Shown piece after piece: positions 56,739-64,000 of a stretch of DNA of 64,000 bases. The notes below the pieces were generated by a model. It did not search any database. It saw nothing but the letters and a program-made list of their open reading frames with translations, and had not been told where the DNA came from. The DNA is from Sphingobacterium sp. lm-10. GTDB lineage: Bacteria > Bacteroidota > Bacteroidia > Sphingobacteriales > Sphingobacteriaceae. Each line of letters opens with the position of its first letter. The stretch's first letter is position 1. The stretch is from assembly GCF_023554555.1 (NCBI RefSeq), contig NZ_JAMJWC010000001.1:2170001-2234000 (forward strand), given 5' to 3'. The position numbers and the translations under genes are program-made.

Positions 56739-57926
56739 TTATTTAATGATTTCAGTTACCTGACCAGCACCTACTGTTCTGCCACCTTCACGGATAGCGA
56801 AACGTAGACCTTTTTCCATCGCGATAGAGTTGATCAATTTTACAGTGATCGTAACATTATCACCTGGCATAACCATTTCAGTTCCTTCTTCCAAAGAGAT
56901 CTCTCCAGTTACGTCTGTTGTACGGAAGTAAAACTGAGGACGGTATTTGTTGAAGAAAGGCGTGTGACGGCCACCTTCAGCTTTAGACAATACGTATACC
57001 TCTGCTTTGAAATCAGAGTGAGGAGTTACCGAACCTGGTTTTACGATAACCATACCACGACGGATATCAGTTTTCTCAATACCACGCAACAATAGACCCA
57101 CGTTATCACCAGCTTCACCGTAATCTAAGATTTTACGGAACATCTCTACACCAGTAACAGTAGATTTCAAGTTCTCAGCACCCATACCTAAGATCTCAAC
57201 TGGATCTCCAGAGTTGATTACACCTCTTTCGATACGTCCTGTAGCAACAGTACCACGACCTGTGATCGAGAATACGTCCTCTACAGGCATCAAGAAAGGA
57301 AGTTCTGTCAAACGTGGAGGAATTGGAATATAGTTATCTACTGCATTCATTAACTCCATGATAGACTCAATCCACTGCTCTTCACCGTTCAAAGCACCTA
57401 AAGCAGAACCTTTAATTACTGGAACATCATCTCCTGGATAATCGTAGAATGATAACAATTCACGAACTTCCATTTCAACTAGGTCTAATAATTCCTCATC
57501 ATCTACTAAGTCAGTTTTGTTCAAGAAAACAACTAAAGCAGGGATACCTACTTGACGACCTAATAAGATGTGCTCGCGAGTTTGAGGCATAGGACCATCA
57601 GTAGCAGCAACTACGATGATAGCACCGTCCATCTGTGCAGCTCCAGTAACCATGTTTTTCACATAGTCAGCGTGACCTGGACAGTCAACGTGCGCATAGT
57701 GACGGTTTTCTGTTTGGTATTCTACGTGTGCTGTATTAATTGTGATACCACGCTCTTTCTCTTCAGGAGCAGAGTCAATTGAATCAAATGAACGAGCTTC
57801 CGAAAAACCTTTGTCAGCCAAAACTTTAGTAATAGCTGCAGTAGTTGTTGTTTTACCGTGGTCAACGTGACCGATTGTACCAATGTTTAAGTGTGGTTTA
57901 CTCCGGTCAAATTTCTCTTTTGCCAT
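56739..57926 (-). CDS. tuf: Elongation factor Tu
   Basis: GTPase that delivers aminoacyl-tRNA to the ribosome. It has 395 residues. G-motifs are [10 protein letters not shown] (G1), [12 protein letters not shown] (G3) and NKTD (G4); switch I carries [12 protein letters not shown]. Domains 2 and 3 are complete ([27 protein letters not shown]). It follows four tRNA genes on the same strand. Confidence 0.98.
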   Translation of the reverse strand: MAKEKFDRSKPHLNIGTIGHVDHGKTTTTAAITKVLADKGFSEARSFDSIDSAPEEKERGITINTAHVEYQTENRHYAHVDCPGHADYVKNMVTGAAQMDGAIIVVAATDGPMPQTREHILLGRQVGIPALVVFLNKTDLVDDEELLDLVEMEVRELLSFYDYPGDDVPVIKGSALGALNGEEQWIESIMELMNAVDNYIPIPPRLTELPFLMPVEDVFSITGRGTVATGRIERGVINSGDPVEILGMGAENLKSTVTGVEMFRKILDYGEAGDNVGLLLRGIEKTDIRRGMVIVKPGSVTPHSDFKAEVYVLSKAEGGRHTPFFNKYRPQFYFRTTDVTGEISLEEGTEMVMPGDNVTITVKLINSIAMEKGLRFAIREGGRTVGAGQVTEIIK

Positions 57927-58001
57927 GTTTATGCGAATTAGTAATTATAAATTATTTCTTAATTAAATTGTATTTACAAAAGTAACAAACTTATTTAAAT
58001 G

Positions 58002-58073
<72 letters not shown>

Positions 58074-58170
58074 TTTCAATCCTAAAAGCTCATTTACAGA
58101 TATATGCCCCTACCTCTTTTAGATCATTACACTAAATAAAGACAGAGACATTACATTGTTCTATAAATGG

Positions 58171-58243
58171 AGCGGAAGACGAGGTTCGAACTCGCGACCT
58201 ATAGCTTGGAAGGCTATCGCTCTACCAACTGAGCTACTTCCGC
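58171..58243 (-). tRNA. tRNA-Gly (TCC)
   Basis: Acceptor GCGGAAG/CTTCCGC, anticodon arm AUAGC-CUUCCAA-GCUAU with UCC, T-arm GAGTTCGAACCTC. A CCA tail is encoded at 58170-58168. Confidence 0.95.
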
Positions 58244-58294
58244 TTGAAAGTCTGTATAAGGCAATTAAATTACTTTATACAGACCCAATTATGG

Positions 58295-58375
58295 TGGAGG
58301 GAGAAGGATTCGAACCTTCGAAGCCGAAGCAACGGATTTACAGTCCGTCCCATTTGACCGCTCTGGAACCCCTCC
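58295..58375 (-). tRNA. tRNA-Tyr (GTA)
   Basis: Acceptor GGAGGGG/TCCCTCC with a G-U pair, anticodon loop CUGUAAA with GUA, and a long variable arm (class II). A CCA tail is encoded at 58294-58292. Confidence 0.95.
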
Positions 58376-58401
58376 AGACCTGCAACGTATTGTCGCATTT
58401 G

Positions 58402-58474
<73 letters not shown>

Positions 58475-58862
58475 TTATTTAGACAACTATCTTTTCAGAT
58501 AGCGTGTGCAAAAATCTTACTTTAAATTGACTTCTGCAAATTTTATTTCACTTTTCTTTTAAAGAACTATTGAACGTGCAACTGTTTGCGTTTTCAATGG
58601 TGCAAAGATAGCGACTGCGTGGATATATCAAAAAATATTTTACCTTTTTTTGGACTGATTTATGCATCCTCCTGATTCGCAACACAATAAAATATCTATC
58701 GCAATAAACCCTAATCGTATGCTTGAATCTTTGCCTATATTTGGACACATTTAAACAGGTATGAAATACTCCTATTCTTCGAGCACAATCACACATGAGT
58801 ATTTCATATCGTCTACAAAAGGTAAGTCGAGCGTGGTGAGCTCATGAAATATTTATATACAT
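58475..58862. other. Divergent intergenic region
   Basis: These 388 bases hold the promoter of the tRNA-tuf unit (58603-58632, minus). A TATATTTG element on the plus strand at 58736-58743 could serve the BamA-like gene, but lacks a clear -33 box. The small minus ORF at 58548-58796 spans the promoter and is not credible. Confidence 0.6.
58603..58632 (-). promoter_or_regulatory. Promoter of the tRNA-tuf unit
   Basis: On the minus strand TTTG (58632-58629), 18 nt, then TATCTTTG followed by CACC (58610-58603). It agrees fully with strong Bacteroidota promoters and leaves a leader of roughly 120 nt before tRNA-Thr. Confidence 0.8.
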
Positions 58863-60020
58863 ATGAACTGTAGTTACTGGCAATATTTATTACTCTTTTT
58901 GATCGCGTTTTTCCCCTCGCTAATCTCTGCACAGGTACAAGACGTAGGGTTGGTTAGGCGTACTTTCAATAAATTTTTTGCTGCGAAACAAACCGACACT
59001 ACCAGAGCAGCGAGCTTCTTTGTACTTCCAGCTTTGGGTTACGCACAGGAAACCGGACTCGAGTTTGGCGTTGCCAGTTCTTACAACTTCTACACTGATC
59101 GTACAGATCCAAATAGCAGAACCTCCACCATTACATTAATGGGAACGGCTACCACAGAAAAACAAAGAAATGTAAAGCTCAATACCGATATATGGACACG
59201 CGACAATCAATACCATATTTTGTCCGAAATTCGATACCGCGATTGGCCATTTAATTTTTATGGTATAGGCAATACGACACAACATTCTGCAGAAGAGTTT
59301 CTAGGACAGCGTCTATTTAGAGCAAGGGTAGATGTAGAGCGCAAAGTATTTTCAGCCTTATATGCGGGTCTGAATGCTAACTTCGAAAACTTCCAGTTTG
59401 AGAGTTCTGAACCTGACGGTGTCTTTCAACGTGAATCATTTACCGGAAAGCCCGGCGGAAAGCATTTGATATTAGGAACCTCTGTGCTGTATGATACGCG
59501 CGATTATACTACATATACCACTCAAGGCTGGTACGGTAGAATTAAATACGGTTATGCACCTAATTTCTTCGGTGGTGAGAATTTCAACGGGCACCAATTG
59601 GAAACTGATTTCAGGCACTACCATGCATTCTCTAGCAAATTCGCTCTGGCGTCTCAGCTAGACTATCGTGGCAGCTATGGACCCAATACCCCTTTTTATG
59701 TGTATAATGAGTTGGGAGGAGATAATATGTTACGTGGCTATTACCTGGGAAGGTATCGGGATAAGAATTTTATTGGAGCGCAAACGGAGGCACGCTATCG
59801 CTTCCATCCGCGCGTAGGCATTACTGCTTTTGCCGGTACCGGCAGCACCTTCTCCAATACACAGAAGGTACGGCTCGTGCCTAGCTTTGGCGCAGGATTA
59901 CGTTATTTCTTTGATCTGGAACACCGTACCACGGTACGTTTTGATTACGCTATTGGGGAGAAACGCCCCGGCGAACAAAGACAAAAAGGTTTCTATCTGA
60001 GTTTATCAGAAGCGTTTTAG
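58863..60020 (+). CDS. BamA/TamA-family outer-membrane beta-barrel protein
   Basis: A 385-residue protein with signal peptide ending LISAQ. The body matches the bacterial surface antigen (D15-type) barrel without POTRA repeats: ETGLEFGVASSYNFY, TRDYTTYTTQGWYGRIKYGY, the loop YNELGGDNMLRGYYLGRYRD (the RGY motif), and a C-terminal strand ending in phenylalanine (YLSLSEAF). It is probably a translocation or secretion barrel; short versions in Bacteroidota are uncharacterised. Single gene, no partner. Confidence 0.85.
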   Translation: MNCSYWQYLLLFLIAFFPSLISAQVQDVGLVRRTFNKFFAAKQTDTTRAASFFVLPALGYAQETGLEFGVASSYNFYTDRTDPNSRTSTITLMGTATTEKQRNVKLNTDIWTRDNQYHILSEIRYRDWPFNFYGIGNTTQHSAEEFLGQRLFRARVDVERKVFSALYAGLNANFENFQFESSEPDGVFQRESFTGKPGGKHLILGTSVLYDTRDYTTYTTQGWYGRIKYGYAPNFFGGENFNGHQLETDFRHYHAFSSKFALASQLDYRGSYGPNTPFYVYNELGGDNMLRGYYLGRYRDKNFIGAQTEARYRFHPRVGITAFAGTGSTFSNTQKVRLVPSFGAGLRYFFDLEHRTTVRFDYAIGEKRPGEQRQKGFYLSLSEAF

Positions 60021-60051
60021 CTGAGAGATTATTCAAAATAAGGTATAAAAG

Positions 60052-60537
60052 CTACTTGATCCAAAATGGATAACGAAGCGTAAAATTTTCTTTCACCTGA
60101 CCCGATCGAGAAATCAATACGCCAAAATGAAACAAGTCGATGCTCACCGTTACCTGATTTTCTTGCTGCGCACATCGCCAAGCGTGCCGTGTACGTTTAC
60201 TCCTATAAATCCCATCCACAACAATTAGCACCTTATCGTTGAGGTGCTGGCAAATAATCTTTTTTGAAAGTTCTTCGGCTTTAATAAAACACACATCACC
60301 AAGAGACTGCTCTTCTTCGCTAGCATATACCTTTTTCTTATTCCAATACCCTAGCAGACGCCACAAAACTTGGCGATAGCGCAAGGGTATTTTGTGTAAA
60401 CCCTCTAATTCTTTCGAATCGGGCAACGAAGACCGGTACACCGCTTGATCTGCTAAAGCATATACAAAAGGAGAATGTGTACCATGGCGGCTGTTTGCTC
60501 GCAGGAAATGTATTAGTTGCTGAAAAAAAGTAAACAT
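60052..60537 (-). CDS. Shortened methyltransferase-like protein of unknown function
   Basis: A 161-residue protein from the ATG at 60537; a GTG at 60576 would add 13 residues. The N-terminal IHFLRANSRHGTHSPFVYAL and the C-terminal VSIDLFHFGVLISRSGQVKE resemble the ends of a ~240-residue class I methyltransferase-like family common in Bacteroidota. The SAM-binding glycine motif expected between them is missing. Last gene of the response regulator-kinase unit, 47 nt after the kinase. It is either a catalytically dead remnant or a repurposed form. Family assignment is from memory of the pattern. Confidence 0.55.
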   Translation of the reverse strand: MFTFFQQLIHFLRANSRHGTHSPFVYALADQAVYRSSLPDSKELEGLHKIPLRYRQVLWRLLGYWNKKKVYASEEEQSLGDVCFIKAEELSKKIICQHLNDKVLIVVDGIYRSKRTRHAWRCAQQENQVTVSIDLFHFGVLISRSGQVKENFTLRYPFWIK

Positions 60538-60584
60538 CCGGGCAAATATACGAGATACTGGGAAATGCTTAATCACATGTTAAC

Positions 60585-61904
60585 CTAGAACTGTAACGTA
60601 AACGTGCTACCTTTTCCCAGCTCGCTGTATACAAAGATATTACCATTATGAACCAGCATAATCTGTTTGCTGAGTGTTAAGCCGATGCCGCTACCCGTTT
60701 TTTTGGTGGTAAAGAAGGGCGTAAAAATTTGTTCCTGAATCTCTGCCTCCATTCCCTCTCCATTGTCCGATATTTTAAGCTGCACACGTCCATTTTCTTC
60801 TAACGCCGACATGCTGATATACGGGTTTTCCGCATCTTTAACCGCTTCCATTGCATTAAGCATTAGGTTAATCACTACCTGCTCAATCAAGTGTAGATCT
60901 GCTTGTATGACGGCTCGGGTATTTTTTAGAATAATATCCACATCCACGCCTTTTTGGAGAAAGGACGGCTCTAACAAATTATAAATATTCTCAAAAAGCT
61001 GCACGACTGCTATTTCCGTAAACTTAGGTTTGTCCACTTTATTGATTAGCCGGTAGCTTTTAGCAAATTTGAGCAGACCTTCGCTGCGCTTTTTGATCGT
61101 ATGAACGCCTACTTTTACATCTTCCAGCTCATCGCTGTAAGCGGTCTGCTCCAAACGACCGTGCAGCGTTTCAGCAATGGATGATATCGGCGCGATGGAA
61201 TTCATGATTTCGTGGGTAAGCACCCGCAATAATTTATGCCAAGCACGGTTTTCAGTTTCATCCATGGCGTCGTTTACATTTTGGTACATCACGATACGAT
61301 ACAAACCATCTTCCGTCTCAAACTCCGATACTTGGATCAACAATTTAATTCGGCCCTTACTAGAGTGAGCCGTTTCTATATGTTGCTGACCAATTTTGAG
61401 CTGCATGGTCTTCTCATAAAGCTCCGTACGACGCTTCTTCAAACCCCTTATATTACCCAAGTGAGGCGTCTCAAACATTTCCTTAAATGCACTATTTATC
61501 CACTCCACCTTACCGCTATCCGCATGGTAAAAAATCAGTGCGGAGTCGAGCATGTTGATCACTTTGGTCAGGTATTGATGTTGAATTTCGCGTTTGGCAC
61601 TCACATCTTTGAAAGCCTCATTGATCCTATTGAAAGAAGCATACAGCTGATTTTCGATATTACGCGTTTTTTTGACAGCATAACGGCGGGTGAAATCGCG
61701 GTATTTCACCGCTTCCGAAAACTCATCGATCTGTTTCTGTAACCAGATATGTCGGTTGAACCATTGGAAAACTAATATTAAAGCGAGTATAGCAGCTATA
61801 ATAGCATAAGATAGCGCTTGTGCAAAAAATAAATAGCCAGCGGCGGAGCACAGTCCCATCAGTAGCAATGCCCGAACGAATTCTTTGAATTGAAGATTCC
61901 CCAT
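60585..61904 (-). CDS. Membrane sensor histidine kinase (NtrB/AtoS-like)
   Basis: A 439-residue kinase. Two hydrophobic segments lie near residues 10-30 and 32-48 with almost no periplasmic loop, then a helical linker, a PAS-like domain (about 105-210) and the HisKA site H231 in VLTHEIMNSIAP. The ATPase domain has NLMLNAMEAV, ISDNGEGM and TTKKTGSGIGLTL. It is the partner of the sigma-54-type regulator 18 nt upstream. The signal is unknown; the lack of a large outside domain suggests sensing in the membrane or cytoplasm. Confidence 0.92.
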   Translation of the reverse strand: MGNLQFKEFVRALLLMGLCSAAGYLFFAQALSYAIIAAILALILVFQWFNRHIWLQKQIDEFSEAVKYRDFTRRYAVKKTRNIENQLYASFNRINEAFKDVSAKREIQHQYLTKVINMLDSALIFYHADSGKVEWINSAFKEMFETPHLGNIRGLKKRRTELYEKTMQLKIGQQHIETAHSSKGRIKLLIQVSEFETEDGLYRIVMYQNVNDAMDETENRAWHKLLRVLTHEIMNSIAPISSIAETLHGRLEQTAYSDELEDVKVGVHTIKKRSEGLLKFAKSYRLINKVDKPKFTEIAVVQLFENIYNLLEPSFLQKGVDVDIILKNTRAVIQADLHLIEQVVINLMLNAMEAVKDAENPYISMSALEENGRVQLKISDNGEGMEAEIQEQIFTPFFTTKKTGSGIGLTLSKQIMLVHNGNIFVYSELGKGSTFTLQF

Positions 61905-61922
61905 ACTAACCTTTCCTATACG

Positions 61923-63281
61923 CTATATACCGTATTTTTCCATCCTCCGATATAGCGCTGCGCGTGTCAAACCCAACTCACGGGCAGCCTTACTAATGTT
62001 ACCACTATAGCGATCCATAGCTTGTTGAATGGCTTTGCGTTCCATTTCTTCTAAATTGCGAGGCTGATCAGTGACACCGCTTTCTACAGGCGGAGGAGAT
62101 TCTATCGGTGAAAACAAAAGATCTGAGGCACGCAACCCACTATACTCCGACATAATCACCGCACGCTCAATGCTATATTGCAGTTCTCGCACATTGCCTG
62201 GAAAATGATATTGCCTCAATTTCTGTAGGGCATCTGACTCAAAACCCTCTATCGTCTTATGGTATTTGGTGATATAATGAGCAAGAAAATATTCGGCCAA
62301 TAAAACCACGTCATCTCCTCGCTCGCGCAAGGGTGGCACTTGGATCTCAACGGTATTAATGCGATAAATCAAATCTTTACGAAATCGTGTTTCATCTGCT
62401 AATGAACGAATGGGCACATTGGTAGCCGACAATAGTCGGATATCTACCGGTAGTGGCTGAGAGGATCCCAGCGGTAATACTTGTCTGTTTTGTAATACGC
62501 TTAATAGCTTGGCCTGTTGGTGTAAGCCAATATTTCCGATTTCGTCCAAAAACAATGTGCCTCCGTTAGCATGTTCAAAACGTCCTTTGCGGTCTTCACG
62601 CGCATCGGTAAAAGCACCTTTCTTATAGCCAAAGAGTTCACTTTCAAACAAAGTTTCTGTTAGCGAACCCACATCTACTTTTATGTAAGGCATAGCCTGC
62701 CGCAACGACTTCTTGTGTAGTACCTGCGCAATGACATCTTTGCCGGTTCCATTTTCACCCATGATCAAAATATTGGCGTCCGTGGGTGCCACCTTATTCA
62801 TCTTATACTGCAGGTCTTCCATCACCGCAGAACTTCCAATAAGTGGATTCTCGTCGGTGGACTTTTTATCGACTAACTTACTTCGACGGGAAGCCACTTT
62901 TATTTCGGAAAGAGCGCTTTGCAGCGTTTCAAGCAGTAACTCATTATGCCAAGGTTTTACAATAAAGTCGGAAGCACCGAGCTTTAGCGCTTTCACTGCC
63001 AGATCTACCGCACCATAAGCGGTAATCATCACTACACGAATCTGTGGATACTTCTCTTTAATGGCAGAAAGCCAATACAATCCCTCATTACCGGTATGAA
63101 TGGTACTTTTAAAATTCATATCTAGCAAAACCAGATCGATGTGCTCTTTGGCAAGCACATGCAATAAATGTTCAGGATTAGATTCAATAAATACCTGCTG
63201 TACTTTGGGACGCAATAGAATCCGCACGGCAGTCAGCAGATCCTGATCATCATCAACAACCAGTATGGAAGCCTTTTTCAT
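61923..63281 (-). CDS. Sigma-54-dependent response regulator (NtrC family)
   Basis: A 452-residue regulator in three domains. The receiver (1-120) has acidic pocket DDD 10-12, phosphoacceptor D54 (LLDMNF) and K109. The AAA+ domain has Walker A GENGTGKD (175-182), the sigma-54 contact loop at 222-227 reading GAFTDA, and GGTLFLDEIGN. A Fis-type HTH closes the protein (GNISKAARELGLTRAALYRR). The canonical loop is GAFTGA, so glycine 5 is replaced by aspartate. It probably controls an efflux or envelope-stress regulon, as a TolC-like gene lies just upstream. Confidence 0.94.
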   Translation of the reverse strand: MKKASILVVDDDQDLLTAVRILLRPKVQQVFIESNPEHLLHVLAKEHIDLVLLDMNFKSTIHTGNEGLYWLSAIKEKYPQIRVVMITAYGAVDLAVKALKLGASDFIVKPWHNELLLETLQSALSEIKVASRRSKLVDKKSTDENPLIGSSAVMEDLQYKMNKVAPTDANILIMGENGTGKDVIAQVLHKKSLRQAMPYIKVDVGSLTETLFESELFGYKKGAFTDAREDRKGRFEHANGGTLFLDEIGNIGLHQQAKLLSVLQNRQVLPLGSSQPLPVDIRLLSATNVPIRSLADETRFRKDLIYRINTVEIQVPPLRERGDDVVLLAEYFLAHYITKYHKTIEGFESDALQKLRQYHFPGNVRELQYSIERAVIMSEYSGLRASDLLFSPIESPPPVESGVTDQPRNLEEMERKAIQQAMDRYSGNISKAARELGLTRAALYRRMEKYGI

Positions 63282-63378
63282 ATTTAATATTTGTCAGCTC
63301 AAAAGATCATCCGGAGCTATACTATGTATTGGTAATTAGTGGCATGGCACAATTTCATGCAGCGCAGGATAAATATAG

Positions 63379-64000
63379 CTATAAATCTAACGACCCGGAG
63401 TAAAAATCATTGACATATTTTTGCAGAAGCCATTCATATCGCCTGACTACTAACTGGTTTTGCGCATTTTCCAACTTATTTTTGGCAGTTAAATAAATAA
63501 CCGAGTTCGTTGCCCCTAAATCAAACTGGACCTGCGCTACACGAAAAGCTTCGGCATAACTCTGTTCTTGCTGCTGTAAGTTGTCTACATTTTTACGCGC
63601 TACTTCTAAATCAAAGACCGCTTTGGCTGTATTTTCGCGCAACTCATTCAGGGCAATATCTTCTTCCCATTTCACACGCTCCAGATCGATCTTGGCCTGA
63701 TTGATCCGATTCCGCACCTGAAATTGGTTAAATATCGGAATACTTAAACCAACAGACACAAAACGCCCTAAGAAATCACGCGCCTGAATAGGGTAAGATT
63801 GCGGATTGATGCTGGAGTAGAACGTGTTAAAGCCCGCTCCAAAACGCAGTCCTGGATACAATCCGGATCTTTCTGCTTTGATAAAACTCTCTGCCTCCTT
63901 TTTCCGCCATTCCCAAGCCTGAAACTGTGGCAAATGAACACGCGCTAGCTCGTATAGACGTTTATTGTCTAACACCTGCATTTGCGCTGGAATGTCGATG
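63379..64000 (-). CDS. TolC-like outer-membrane efflux protein (C-terminal part)
   Basis: The 3' end of an outer-membrane factor gene; the frame stays open to the window edge (IDIPAQMQVLDNKRLYELA...), so the N-terminal half is outside. The visible ~206 residues hold the second TolC repeat: PGLRFGAGFNTFYSS, VGLSIPIFNQFQVRNRINQA and the coiled-coil region rich in N, Q and E ending VRRYEWLLQKYV. The ATG at 63981 is internal. Situated 97 nt ahead of the regulator gene on the same strand; efflux pump genes are likely just upstream. The position of the stop codon is uncertain by one base in my reading. Confidence 0.88.
   Translation of the reverse strand, partial: IDIPAQMQVLDNKRLYELARVHLPQFQAWEWRKKEAESFIKAERSGLYPGLRFGAGFNTFYSSINPQSYPIQARDFLGRFVSVGLSIPIFNQFQVRNRINQAKIDLERVKWEEDIALNELRENTAKAVFDLEVARKNVDNLQQQEQSYAEAFRVAQVQFDLGATNSVIYLTAKNKLENAQNQLVVRRYEWLLQKYVNDFYSGSLDL

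Noticed and set aside
61236..61742. 168-codon plus-strand ORF inside the histidine kinase gene
   Set aside because: Antisense shadow; the opposite frame has full HisKA motifs.

Overview
The window comes from a Bacteroidota chromosome, most likely Sphingobacteriaceae (Sphingobacterium/Pedobacter relatives; the genus cannot be fixed from the sequence alone). The evidence is five SusC/SusD outer-membrane pairs, promoters of the Bacteroidota TTTG-N18-20-TAnnTTTG type, A-rich rather than Shine-Dalgarno leaders, an alpha2-type glycyl-tRNA synthetase, and moderate GC content. No CRISPR array, prophage, rRNA or intact transposase was found.

Layout. (1) 1-15604, plus strand: a branched-chain amino acid operon, ilvE(partial)-ilvD-ilvB-[four-helix-bundle ORF]-ilvN-[DinB-like]-ilvC-leuC-[methyltransferase]-leuD-[double ABC ATPase]-leuB-leuA-ilvA, closed by a 13-bp inverted repeat. 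It holds every step from threonine or pyruvate to Ile/Val/Leu, plus four passenger genes. Three biosynthetic genes (ilvB, ilvN, leuA) each have four contiguous heptanucleotide repeats ending 7-11 nt before the start codon. (2) 15684-32881, plus: a secreted serine hydrolase followed by three tandem SusC-SusD pairs with a period of about 5.2 kb. The spacers after pairs 1 and 2 contain decayed 3' ends of the serine hydrolase gene, which shows how the array arose. (3) 33017-37193, plus: a decayed small ORF resembling HemP, then a class Ib ribonucleotide reductase operon, nrdH-nrdI-nrdE-nrdF. (4) 37286-50735, minus: an MFS transporter, a SusC-SusD pair, a GMC oxidoreductase with its small Tat-type subunit, and another SusC-SusD pair. 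(5) 51106-55508, plus: FAH-family hydrolase, M23 peptidase, BCP peroxiredoxin, glyS. (6) 55609-58632, minus: tRNA-Thr(TGT)-Tyr-Gly-Thr(GGT)-tuf, then tRNA-Trp-secE-nusG, with terminators and promoters visible. (7) 58863-64000: a BamA/TamA-like outer-membrane protein (plus), then on the minus strand the end of a TolC-like protein, a sigma-54-type response regulator, its histidine kinase and a shrunken methyltransferase-like protein.

How it fits together. Region 1 is one biosynthetic transcription unit that has picked up passengers. Regions 2 and 4 are nutrient-uptake loci; none carries a recognisable glycoside hydrolase, so the substrates are open. The GMC pair suggests sugar or polyol oxidation in the periplasm. 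Regions 3, 5 and 6 are housekeeping. The observations most worth following are the heptad repeats and inserted four-helix-bundle cassette in the ilv operon, the hydrolase scars in the SusCD array, and the possible HemP relic before nrdH.
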